This document shows, piece after piece, positions 26,401-34,810 of a stretch of DNA of 64,000 nucleotides. This DNA is from Rhodoferax sp. TS-BS-61-7 (GTDB lineage: Bacteria > Pseudomonadota > Gammaproteobacteria > Burkholderiales > Burkholderiaceae_C). The notes beneath the pieces were generated by a model. The model saw only the letters and a program-made list of their open reading frames with translations. It was not told where the DNA came from and ran no database searches. Numbering within the stretch: the first letter of the stretch is position 1; each line of letters begins with the position of its first letter. Made by a program: the position numbers and the translations under genes. The stretch covers positions 248,001 through 312,000 of the forward strand of contig NZ_PTQY01000004.1 in assembly GCF_002943465.1 (NCBI RefSeq), written 5' to 3'.

Positions 26401-27312
26401 TCAGTCGACGAAGAAATTGACCGGCAGACCCGGCACGTCCACCCGCAGGGAGAACACCGCACCCGAGAGTGGCATCTGCGCCAGCTCGGCCGCGCTGCGG
26501 CCGTGGCGGGCCGTGGTTACGTACAGGGTCTTGAGGTCTTCGCCGCCAAAACAGGGCATGGTGGGGCACTGCGCAGGCACCGCGATCTCGGCCAAGAGCG
26601 CACCATCGGGGGCGAACTTGCAGATGCGCCGGCCCTCGAACATGGCAGCGTAGTAGTTGCCCTCCACATCCACGGCCGCACCATCGGGGCGGCCCGCGTA
26701 ACTGGTGGTCTCAAAGGTCCAGCCCGCCGGCTTGGGCGCGCACTGCTGGAAGCTGCGTTGCCCATCCAGGGTGTTGGTCTGCAAGTCGTAGTCCCAGGCG
26801 TGCACCACATGGTTGGGTGTGTCGGACCAGTAAATCGTCTGGTTGTCGGGGCTCCAGGCCAGGCCGTTGCCGGTCAGGGCACCCGCAGCATGCTGCACCA
26901 CCTCGGGCAGGCCACGGCGGCAGTCGATGGAAAACAACGCCGCCGCGCGGCTGGCCTTGGGTTCGTCGATGGTGCCGACCCAGAAGCGGCCCAGCGCGTC
27001 GCACTTGCCATCGTTGGCGCGGATGACGGCCGTGTTGTAGGGCAACGTGACGATGGGCTCCAGTGCTCCGCCCCACTCGCGTGCGCGGAACACGCCGTGG
27101 CGCAGCGCCACCACGAGCCCGCCCGACGCAGCGGGGGCAATACATCCGGGCTCGGTGGGCATGTCCCAGCGCTGCACCGTGCCCATGTAGACATTGGCGC
27201 GCAGCAGAGCTTTGCCCGGGATGTCGACCCAATACAGCTGCTGTTCGTGCGGGTGCCAAAAGGGCGACTCGCCCAGCTCAAAGAGGTCTTGGCTCAAGGC
27301 TTGCCAGCTCAT
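26401..27312 (-). CDS. SMP-30/gluconolactonase-family lactonase
   Basis: A 303-residue six-bladed propeller metalloenzyme that probably hydrolyses a sugar lactone. Metal-site features are ELGESPFWHP (Glu near residue 13), the segment NDGKCDALGRFWVGTID and NGLAWSPDNQTIYWSDT. There is no signal peptide. Its ATG overlaps the stop of the aldose epimerase gene (ATGA), so the two are coupled and probably act in one oxidative sugar pathway. Exact substrate unknown. Confidence 0.9.
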   Translation of the reverse strand: MSWQALSQDLFELGESPFWHPHEQQLYWVDIPGKALLRANVYMGTVQRWDMPTEPGCIAPAASGGLVVALRHGVFRAREWGGALEPIVTLPYNTAVIRANDGKCDALGRFWVGTIDEPKASRAAALFSIDCRRGLPEVVQHAAGALTGNGLAWSPDNQTIYWSDTPNHVVHAWDYDLQTNTLDGQRSFQQCAPKPAGWTFETTSYAGRPDGAAVDVEGNYYAAMFEGRRICKFAPDGALLAEIAVPAQCPTMPCFGGEDLKTLYVTTARHGRSAAELAQMPLSGAVFSLRVDVPGLPVNFFVD

Positions 27313-28175
27313 ACCGTGCGCTCCACTTCAATACGCATTTCGCACGAATAGGTTTGGCCCGCCTGCAAAATGACCACGCCCAGGTCCTCGGCACGCGCGC
27401 CGGTCTGGGTCATGAGGTTGAGCGCGTTGTTCACATGGCTGACCGGCTCCACGGCGATGTTGTCGCGCTGCGGGTGGGTGTAAACCACCAGGTGGCGCAG
27501 CGCCGACGACACACGCACGCGCATCACGCTGTCCTGCAGGGTCAACACGCCGCCCCAGCCATCAAAACAATGGTCCACTGTCAGCGCTTCCACGGTCTGG
27601 TGCAGCCCAGGGTGGTCCACGCGGTGGGTGGGGAGTTTGTCCGAACCCATCTCCCAGCGGCCGGTGGCCGAGAACTGCACTTCGGTGCCCGGGCGTTTGG
27701 GGAAAAACGGGTGCCAGCCCAGCCCCACCGGTGCGGCCACGGGCGACTGGTTGGTGATGGAGAGCGACATCTCCAGCGCCCCGGCTTCCAGCTTGAAGGC
27801 CTGGGAGCAATCAAAGTCAAACGGCCAAGCTGCATCGGCCCGGTGCTCCAGCGACAGCAGTGCAAAGGTGTCGGACGACTCCAACACCGCCCAGGGGCGC
27901 TGCCAACCCACACCGTGGATGGCGTGGGGCTCGGGGTCAAAGTTGCGGACCAGCGGATGGCTGGTGCCCGCCCATTGCAGCTGGGCCTGGCCAATGCGGT
28001 TGGAAAACGGCACCAGCGGGTAACTGCCGGACTGGCGCACCGCCTGCATTTGCGCGCCGGGCACGGAGCTCAATACGGGATCGGTCCCCAACCACAGGCC
28101 GGCAATGCTGCCGCCCAATTCAGGCTTGATGTCGCACAGCAAATCGCCGTGGCGCAGGGTGAGTGTGGAAGTCAT
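27309..28175 (-). CDS. Aldose 1-epimerase family protein
   Basis: A 288-residue galactose-mutarotase-fold protein that interconverts sugar anomers or acts as a related hexose-phosphate epimerase. Characteristic segments are YPLVPFSNRIGQAQLQW, HPLVRNFDPEPHAIHGVGWQ (catalytic His region) and APVGLGWHPFFPK. The ATG at 28175 was chosen over a start five codons upstream because the conserved N-terminus begins there. The gene is first of the pair with the SMP-30 lactonase. Confidence 0.88.
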   Translation of the reverse strand: MTSTLTLRHGDLLCDIKPELGGSIAGLWLGTDPVLSSVPGAQMQAVRQSGSYPLVPFSNRIGQAQLQWAGTSHPLVRNFDPEPHAIHGVGWQRPWAVLESSDTFALLSLEHRADAAWPFDFDCSQAFKLEAGALEMSLSITNQSPVAAPVGLGWHPFFPKRPGTEVQFSATGRWEMGSDKLPTHRVDHPGLHQTVEALTVDHCFDGWGGVLTLQDSVMRVRVSSALRHLVVYTHPQRDNIAVEPVSHVNNALNLMTQTGARAEDLGVVILQAGQTYSCEMRIEVERTV

Positions 28176-28202
28176 GGCGGGATTGTGCACCGCGAAGCGG
28201 CC

Positions 28203-28239
28203 AAAAAAAGGCCCGGTAGGACCAAAGTCCGACCGGGCC
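28203..28239 (-). terminator. Rho-independent terminator of glnK-amtB
   Basis: Read on the minus strand, an 8-bp stem (GGCCCGGT / ACCGGGCC) continues after one mismatch with GGAC/GTCC and a 4-nt loop, and is followed by seven Ts. It lies about 50 bp after the amtB stop. Confidence 0.92.
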
Positions 28240-28286
28240 GATGTCTCAAGAAGAATTGAAACTAGTTCGTAACCGAATCCTGGGGA

Positions 28287-29804
28287 TTAACGGTTGTAGG
28301 CTGTTTCGCCATGGCTGGAGATGTCCAGACCTTCGCGTTCGTCTTCTTCGCTGACGCGCAGACCAATCACCAGGTCCACCAGCTTGAAGGCGATGAAGGA
28401 AACCACAGCAGACCACACGATGGTGACCAGCACGCCTTGGGTCTGGATCCAGACTTGGGTGCCGATGGAGTAGCCTTCGGCCACTGCATTGGTCACGTAG
28501 TCGTACACGCCAGTGCCGCCCAAGGAAGGCGAAGCGAACACGCCAGTCAAAATGGCACCAACGATACCGCCGACGCCGTGCACACCGAACACGTCCAGGG
28601 AGTCATCGGCACCCAGCAGGCGCTTCAGACCGTTCACACCCCACAGGCAGGCAAAACCGCCCACCAGGCCGATGATGATGGCGCCCATGGGGCCCACAAA
28701 ACCGCAAGCAGGGGTAATGGCAACCAGACCAGCCACGGCACCGGAAGCGGCACCCAGCATGGAGGCTTTGCCACGGGTCAGGGCTTCACCGGTAATCCAG
28801 GCCAAAGTGGCGGCAGCGGTGGCCAACAAGGTGTTGATGAAGGCCAGGGCGGTCAGGCCGTTGGCTTCCAGGTTGGAGCCGGCATTGAAGCCGAACCAGC
28901 CAAACCACAGCATGGCAGCACCGACCATGGTCAAAGTCAGGCTGTGAGGGGCCATGGCTTCTTTGCCGTAACCAATACGTTTGCCGACCACGTAGGCACC
29001 GACCAAGCCGGCAACCGCGGCGTTGATGTGCACCACAGTGCCGCCCGCGAAGTCCAGCGCGCCCTTGGCCCACAGGAAGCCGGCTGCGCCCACCACTTTT
29101 TCCAGCGACGCAGCGTCAGAGATCGCGTCAGGGCCGGCCCAGTACCAAACCATGTGTGCCATGGGCAGGTAGCTGAAGGTGAACCACAACACGCTGAAAG
29201 CCAGCACGGCGGAGAACTTGATACGTTCGGCGAACGCGCCAACGATCAGTGCGCACGTGATGGCGGCAAACGTTGCCTGGAAGGCCACGAATGTCAGTTC
29301 AGGAATGACCACGCCTTTGCTGAAGGTTGCTGCCACGGATTCCGTGGTTACGCCCTTGAGGAACAGCTTGTCCAGTGTGCCAATGAATGCACCGTCGCCA
29401 CCGAAGGCCAGGGTGTAACCGTAGACCGCCCACAGGATGTAGATCAGTGCACTGACCACGAACACCTGCATCAGCACGGACAGCATGTTTTTGCTGCGCA
29501 CCAAGCCGCCGTAGAACAGGGCCAGACCAGGCAATGTCATGAAGATCACCAAGGCAGTGGCCGTGGTCATCCAGGCGGTGTCACCTTTGTTAGGGACCAG
29601 TGGAGCCGCAGCCGGTGCTGCAGGAGCCGCCTCAGCCGCGGCGGGTGCCGGGGCAGCAGCAGGAGCCGCCGCATCAGCGGGGGCAGCAGCGGCCGGTGCG
29701 GCAGCCGCGGGGGCTTCGGCGGGTTTGGCGTCTTGGGCCAGGGCAAAGGATCCGGCCGTCAGCAGGCTCAGGCCCAAGGCCAGGGAAGCAAGCAATTTTT
29801 TCAT
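28287..29804 (-). CDS. amtB: Ammonium transporter AmtB
   Basis: A 505-residue ammonium channel with about 11 membrane helices. A signal peptide (cut after SFALA) is followed by an unusual Ala/Pro-rich stretch of about 45 residues before the first conserved segment (KGDTAWMTTATALVIFM). The central family motifs include GGTVVHINAAVAGLVGA and the pore His region DVFGVHGVGG. It is encoded 20 bp after glnK, its PII partner that blocks the channel under nitrogen excess, and shares the sigma-54/NtrC-type control region upstream of glnK. Confidence 0.95.
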   Translation of the reverse strand: MKKLLASLALGLSLLTAGSFALAQDAKPAEAPAAAAPAAAAPADAAAPAAAPAPAAAEAAPAAPAAAPLVPNKGDTAWMTTATALVIFMTLPGLALFYGGLVRSKNMLSVLMQVFVVSALIYILWAVYGYTLAFGGDGAFIGTLDKLFLKGVTTESVAATFSKGVVIPELTFVAFQATFAAITCALIVGAFAERIKFSAVLAFSVLWFTFSYLPMAHMVWYWAGPDAISDAASLEKVVGAAGFLWAKGALDFAGGTVVHINAAVAGLVGAYVVGKRIGYGKEAMAPHSLTLTMVGAAMLWFGWFGFNAGSNLEANGLTALAFINTLLATAAATLAWITGEALTRGKASMLGAASGAVAGLVAITPACGFVGPMGAIIIGLVGGFACLWGVNGLKRLLGADDSLDVFGVHGVGGIVGAILTGVFASPSLGGTGVYDYVTNAVAEGYSIGTQVWIQTQGVLVTIVWSAVVSFIAFKLVDLVIGLRVSEEDEREGLDISSHGETAYNR

Positions 29805-29824
29805 GTTGTGGGCTCTCTTTCTGG

Positions 29825-30172
<348 letters not shown>

Positions 30173-30250
30173 TCAGCTTGATAACAGTTGAATACAGACA
30201 CCGGGTCTGGCTGGTCTGCCTCTCCATACGTCTGGAGATACACCCCATAA

Positions 30251-30267
30251 AGCAGAAGGCATGCCAA
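30251..30267 (-). promoter_or_regulatory. Sigma-54 promoter of glnK-amtB
   Basis: On the minus strand the sequence TTGGCATGCCTTCTGCT has the invariant GG and GC spaced by exactly 10 bp and matches the -24/-12 consensus at most positions. It lies about 90 bp upstream of the glnK ATG, with no better candidate nearby. Confidence 0.8.
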
Positions 30268-30346
30268 GTTAAAAGTCCCTCAAATCCGCGGGGCCGCGCC
30301 CCAAATGGCGCGGACTGGAGTAACATACCTGTACATAAATACAGCA

Positions 30347-30363
30347 TGCACAGCATTGGTGCA
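30347..30363. promoter_or_regulatory. NtrC binding site
   Basis: The 17-bp dyad TGCAC-AGCATTG-GTGCA is an excellent match to the NtrC consensus (TGCAC-N7-GTGCA). It is centred about 95 bp upstream of the sigma-54 promoter of glnK, a normal enhancer distance. It also lies about 50 bp upstream of the divergent comM start. Confidence 0.8.
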
Positions 30364-30414
30364 AACACACTGCATGCACTGTGATGCGGCGCACCGTTTT
30401 GGGAGTATGGGTCC

Positions 30415-31959
30415 ATGAGCTTGTCTTTGGTGCAGGGGCGCGCCCTGCTGGGGCTAGACGCGGTGCAGGTCACGGTGGAGGTGCACCTGGCCAATGGCCT
30501 GCCCAGCTTCAGTCTGGTCGGTTTGGCCGATGTGGAGGTCAAAGAGGCGCGCGAACGGGTGCGCTGCGCCATCCAGAACAGCGGGCTTGAATTTCCCCAT
30601 AACAAACGTATTACCGTCAATTTGGCCCCAGCGGACCTGCCCAAGGACTCCGGGCGGCTGGATTTGCCGATTGCCTTGGGCATTCTGGCGGCCAGCGGTC
30701 AGATCGACGGAGCTGCCTTGGCCCAGTACGAGTTTGCCGGCGAGCTGTCCTTGTCTGGCGCACTACGGCCGGTGCGCGGCGCCCTGGCCATGGCACTGGC
30801 CTTGCGAACCGCCCAAGTAAGCACCCGTTTGGTGCTTCCGCCCGAGAGTGCGGAAGAAGCGGCGCTGGTGCCAGACTCCCATGTGGTGCGCGCACGCCAC
30901 CTGCTCGACGTGGTGCGCCACTTTGCCCCGCCGCCCACCGGCGATGCGCCAGCCCTGCCAGAAGACCCCGAGGGCTGGGTGCGCATCCAGGGTGCGCCAC
31001 CCGGCCTGCAGCTGCGCGGCCCCGACATGGCCGACGTGAAAGGCCAGGCCGGCGCCAAACGCGCCCTGGAAATTGCCGCCGCTGGCGGCCATTCATTGTT
31101 GTTGGTAGGTCCGCCAGGCTCGGGCAAGTCCATGCTGGCGCAGCGGTTTGCCGGGCTTTTGCCCAACATGGACACCGACGAGGCCCTGCAAAGCGCCGCC
31201 ATTGGCAGCCTGTGCGGCCGTTTTGCCATGGAGCGCTGGGGCCAGCGGCCCACCTGCAGCCCGCATCACACCGCCAGTGCCGTGGCCCTGGTGGGCGGTG
31301 GTTCACCACCGCGCCCGGGTGAAATTTCGCTGGCCCATCACGGGGTCCTGTTTTTGGACGAGTTACCCGAATTTCCGAGAGCAGCATTGGAAGCCCTGCG
31401 TGAACCGCTGGAGACCGGCAGCATCACCATCGCCCGGGCGGCGCGGCGGGCCGAGTTCCCCGCACGTTTTCAGCTGATTGCGGCCATGAACCCCTGCCCC
31501 TGCGGCTACCAGGGCTCGCCCAGCCACAGCTGCCGCTGCACACCCGACCAGGTGCACCGTTACCAGGCCAAGCTCAGCGGCCCCTTGATGGACCGCATCG
31601 ACCTGCACATCGAGGTGCCCGCCCTGCCCGCCCACGAGTTGCTGGGCAGTCCGGCTGGCGAGTCGACCGACCGCATTCGCGCCCGCAGCAGCGACGCACG
31701 CCAACGCGCGGTGGCACGCCAAGGCGTCCCCAACCAGGCCCTGAACGGTCAAGCCATCGACACCCACACCCAGCTCGATGCGGCGGCCAGCAAATTCCTA
31801 CAGGCCGCGGCCGCCCAACTGGGCTGGTCGGCCCGCAGCACCCACCGCACGCTGAAGATCGCCCGCACCATTGCCGACCTGGCCGGCGCCGACAGCACGG
31901 GCCTAGCCCATGTGGCCGAGGCCATGCAGTACCGCCGGGTGTTGCGTGCAAGCAGTTAG
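30415..31959 (+). CDS. comM: ComM/YifB family AAA+ helicase
   Basis: A 514-residue protein of the Mg-chelatase-like AAA+ family. ComM promotes branch migration during integration of transformed DNA. It has the N-terminal Lon-like domain (ADVEVKEARERVRCAIQNSG), Walker A GPPGSGKS (232-239), Walker B VLFLDELPEF and the Cys-rich insert MNPCPCGYQG ... SCRC. The ATG at 30415 has GGGAG upstream. It is divergent from glnK; the NtrC site lies in the shared spacer but probably acts only on glnK. Confidence 0.93.
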   Translation: MSLSLVQGRALLGLDAVQVTVEVHLANGLPSFSLVGLADVEVKEARERVRCAIQNSGLEFPHNKRITVNLAPADLPKDSGRLDLPIALGILAASGQIDGAALAQYEFAGELSLSGALRPVRGALAMALALRTAQVSTRLVLPPESAEEAALVPDSHVVRARHLLDVVRHFAPPPTGDAPALPEDPEGWVRIQGAPPGLQLRGPDMADVKGQAGAKRALEIAAAGGHSLLLVGPPGSGKSMLAQRFAGLLPNMDTDEALQSAAIGSLCGRFAMERWGQRPTCSPHHTASAVALVGGGSPPRPGEISLAHHGVLFLDELPEFPRAALEALREPLETGSITIARAARRAEFPARFQLIAAMNPCPCGYQGSPSHSCRCTPDQVHRYQAKLSGPLMDRIDLHIEVPALPAHELLGSPAGESTDRIRARSSDARQRAVARQGVPNQALNGQAIDTHTQLDAAASKFLQAAAAQLGWSARSTHRTLKIARTIADLAGADSTGLAHVAEAMQYRRVLRASS

Positions 31960-31974
31960 CTGGGTCGCATAAAC

Positions 31975-32030
31975 GCTATCTTATTGATAGCTGTTTGCGC
32001 AGCATCCATGCGGGCTAGATGCCTATTTTT
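31975..32030 (+). repeat. Dispersed repeat, copy F, between comM and the binding-protein gene
   Basis: It reads GCTATCTTATTGATAGCTG, then TTTGCGCAGCATCC, then GCGGGCTAGATGCC and TATTTTTC. GCTAT and ATAGC form a perfect small stem. Its distal end supplies the stop codon (complement of CTA at 32023) of the convergent gene. Confidence 0.85.
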
Positions 32031-32784
32031 CTTGCATTTTGTGCCGCGCAAGAATTTTGGCATACGTGCCGTTCTTCTGGATGCGGGCCAGGCCGCTGTT
32101 GAAACGCGCCAGCCACTGCTGCGCCTGCGGCAGCTGGCGCGAAATGATGAGGTACAGCTCCACCGGGTACTCCAGCCCTAAGGTCAGGGGCTTGAAACGC
32201 AGCCCCTCGCGGCGCAGGTCGCGGGTCACAAATTCGGCCACCGTTTCGCTGCTCCACACCGCTTGCACCCGCCCACGCTGCAGCATCTGGAAGCAGTTGA
32301 GCATGTCTGGTGGACGCTCCACGCGGGCTTGCTGGCTCTCGATAAAAGGCGCCACACGCGCCATGTTGTAGCCCTGGGGCACGCAGATGGACTTGCCGGA
32401 CCAGTCCATCGGCACTTCGGCTTCAGACGGTACAAAGATACGCACCACGTCGGGATACAGGGGCTGGGAAAACCAGAAGTCGCGCTGGCGTTCTTCGTTC
32501 TTGACGTAGGGGAAGGTGGCGGTGTGCAGGCCGTTGCGGGTTTCCATATAGCCGCGCTGCCAGGGCATGAAACGCAGCTGGGCGGCAACACCCTGCTCCT
32601 TGAACGCCGCCACCACGACTTCAGACAAGACCCCCATGGCAGGGGCCTCTTCACTGGAAAACGGTGGGTAGTCACCCGTCACCAGTTCCACGCTGGCGGT
32701 TTGGGCCTGCACTGGCAGCGCCAGGCCCCAAGCAGTGGCACAGAGCGCAAGAAACCGGGCCCCGGCAAACAGGCAATGGCGCAT
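32023..32784 (-). CDS. Periplasmic solute-binding protein, family 3
   Basis: A 253-residue exported protein with a signal peptide (cut after PVQAQ near residue 28) and the family-3 binding fold (VELVTGDYPPFSSEEAPAMGVLSEVV ... FMPWQRGY). In many Proteobacteria such proteins act without ABC partners or as sensor modules. It begins 8 bp after mshN and is the last gene of the pilus transcription unit, so a link to surface sensing or to the pilus is possible but unproven. Its final codons overlap a dispersed repeat. Confidence 0.82.
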   Translation of the reverse strand: MRHCLFAGARFLALCATAWGLALPVQAQTASVELVTGDYPPFSSEEAPAMGVLSEVVVAAFKEQGVAAQLRFMPWQRGYMETRNGLHTATFPYVKNEERQRDFWFSQPLYPDVVRIFVPSEAEVPMDWSGKSICVPQGYNMARVAPFIESQQARVERPPDMLNCFQMLQRGRVQAVWSSETVAEFVTRDLRREGLRFKPLTLGLEYPVELYLIISRQLPQAQQWLARFNSGLARIQKNGTYAKILARHKMQEK

Positions 32785-32792
32785 CGCAAACC

Positions 32793-33914
32793 TCACGGTC
32801 GGTCGGTCAACGGTACTCCCTGTTGGCGCAAGTATGCCAGCACCTCGCGGCTCACAGGGCCAACGGCGCGGGCCTTGTCGGCCATCTCGGCCGCGGGTGC
32901 GGTTTGACCCAACGCGGCCAATGACACCGCCGCCCCCAGAAGCCAACGCTGCTCGCTGGGGCGCGATTGCAAGGCCGTGGTGTAGGCAAACACACTGTCC
33001 TGGTGGCGGCCCAGACGTTGGGCCGCATTGGCCCGCAGCGCCCATAATTCAGGCTGGTTGGCCAGCAAAGGCTCCAGGCGCAACAACATGTCCCACACCG
33101 CGGCGGGCCGGCCCTCGGCCAGCTCCATGCGGGCGAGTTCACGGACCATGGGTACCAGCGTATTGGCAATACCGCCACCCTGGTTGCTGCGCTCTGCCGT
33201 CGCCACCGCCTCCTGCAGGGTGCTGATGGCGGTGTCGCGAGAGCCACTCGCCCACAAGGCTTGGGCTTGGGCCAGCGCCTCTCGCCCGGCCTGCTGTTGG
33301 CGTGCACCCGCAGGCACAGCCTCGGCCACAGGCAGCGGGGGCTTGGCTGGTATCTGGGCGGCCACAGGAGCCACGAGGGTGGGTGGCACTGCGGCACTGG
33401 CGCTCGCCACCGCCGCTTTGACCGCAGAAGCTGCGGGCAGGGTCACCGGTGTTGCCTGCGGCAGCGCGGAGGACGGGCTGGACAAGGTCGCATCCATGCG
33501 CAAACCCACACTGAGTGGCGCCTTGGCAGAGGCTGGTGCGGTAGGCAAAGGTGGTACGGTGCTCACGGCCACGGGCGCAGGCATCGGGGAGGCAAGTGCA
33601 GCGGGCTCCGGTGCGGGGGGCACAGGCTCCACTACAGGAGCAACAGCAGGAGCCGGGCTAGGCGCTTGAACGACAGGTGCGGGCACGGACGGTGCGGCCG
33701 GGAGCTGCTGCTGAAAACTCCACCAAACCAAGCCGCCAGCCAACATGGCAGCCACAGGCAACAACGCGGTGGCCCAGCGCAGGGCGGGTGAGCGGCGACG
33801 CACCGTGGGCGGTGTGGCCACGCTGGTGGTGTCACGGCGCAACAGATCGGCAGCGCCTGCGGCCGGGGTCTGGCGCTGGTCCAGGTCGCGCAGCATTTTG
33901 TTGATCACACTCAT
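32793..33914 (-). CDS. mshN: MSHA biogenesis protein MshN
   Basis: A 373-residue inner-membrane protein. The N-terminus MSVINKMLRDLDQR is typical of MshN, and one membrane helix (about 45-66) is followed by a long Pro/Ala-rich linker and C-terminal TPR-like repeats (about 210-365). It is needed for pilus assembly, probably with MshM and the secretin. Its ATG overlaps the mshM stop by 4 bp (ATGA). Confidence 0.88.
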   Translation of the reverse strand: MSVINKMLRDLDQRQTPAAGAADLLRRDTTSVATPPTVRRRSPALRWATALLPVAAMLAGGLVWWSFQQQLPAAPSVPAPVVQAPSPAPAVAPVVEPVPPAPEPAALASPMPAPVAVSTVPPLPTAPASAKAPLSVGLRMDATLSSPSSALPQATPVTLPAASAVKAAVASASAAVPPTLVAPVAAQIPAKPPLPVAEAVPAGARQQQAGREALAQAQALWASGSRDTAISTLQEAVATAERSNQGGGIANTLVPMVRELARMELAEGRPAAVWDMLLRLEPLLANQPELWALRANAAQRLGRHQDSVFAYTTALQSRPSEQRWLLGAAVSLAALGQTAPAAEMADKARAVGPVSREVLAYLRQQGVPLTDRP

Positions 33915-34810
33915 TCCGACTCTCCTTGTGCGCTACGCAGCCCACGCGCTCCAGCTCCGGGCCACAGGCTGCGCCACCAAGGGCGGCGCAGCAGCACACC
34001 CGGTGTGTCCCGCGCAGCCAAACGCGCGTGCGCAGCGCTGACCCGGTGCTGGTCCTCCCCATATGCCAGCATCAGGCATTTGTGCGCGAGGATATTGATC
34101 AGCCGCGGCACACCACCGCTGGCTTGCGCAATCGCGCGAGCCGCCGCTGGCGTGAACACCTGGGTGTCGGTGGACTCGCCCAAGGCGGCCCGCTGCAAGC
34201 GGTGCGCCAAGTAGCCCGGCACGCGCTGGGCTTGCATGGGGCCCAGGTACTCGCTGAAAGTAATGCGCTGCAGTAGCTGGCGAATTTCGGGCCGCGCCAG
34301 CTTGTCGTCCAGGTCTGGCTGGCCCAGCAGCACCAGCTGCAGCAGCTTGCGTTTTTCGGTCTCCAGGTTGGAAAGCAGGCGCAGGCTCTCGACGGTACGC
34401 ACCGGTATGGCCTGCGCCTCGTCGATACACACCACCACCCGGCGCCCCTGTGCGGCCTGCTCCAGCAGGCACTGGTTCAGCGTGGCCATGATCTGGTGGC
34501 GTTGGGGCGGTGAGGTGATGGGAAGCTTGAGCTCGGTGGCCAGGGCCAGCAAGAGCTCGTCCGGGCCCATATTCGGGTTGGGGATGTAGGCCGTCAGGCA
34601 CTCGCCCTGCAGGGTCTTGAGCAGTTGGCGGCACAGCACGGTTTTGCCACAGCCCAGCTCGCCCACCACCTTAAGAAAGCCCTCACCGCTGCGCAAGGCC
34701 ACCAGCAGCATGTTGAGTGAGGCCTGCGCGCCCTCGTGGGCGAAGAAAAAATCCGTATCCGGTGTGATGGAAAACGGGGCCTCCCGCAGCGAAAAGTGCC
34801 CCAGGTACAT
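33911..34810 (-). CDS. mshM: MSHA biogenesis ATPase MshM (ExeA-like)
   Basis: A 299-residue AAA-type ATPase. The N-terminus YLGHFSLREAPFSITPD is the ExeA/MshM hallmark, Walker A is VGELGCGKT and Walker B VVVCIDEAQ. It probably helps assemble or position the secretin at the cell envelope. The ATG overlaps the mshL stop by one base and the stop overlaps mshN by four. Confidence 0.92.
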   Translation of the reverse strand: MYLGHFSLREAPFSITPDTDFFFAHEGAQASLNMLLVALRSGEGFLKVVGELGCGKTVLCRQLLKTLQGECLTAYIPNPNMGPDELLLALATELKLPITSPPQRHQIMATLNQCLLEQAAQGRRVVVCIDEAQAIPVRTVESLRLLSNLETEKRKLLQLVLLGQPDLDDKLARPEIRQLLQRITFSEYLGPMQAQRVPGYLAHRLQRAALGESTDTQVFTPAAARAIAQASGGVPRLINILAHKCLMLAYGEDQHRVSAAHARLAARDTPGVLLRRPWWRSLWPGAGARGLRSAQGESE

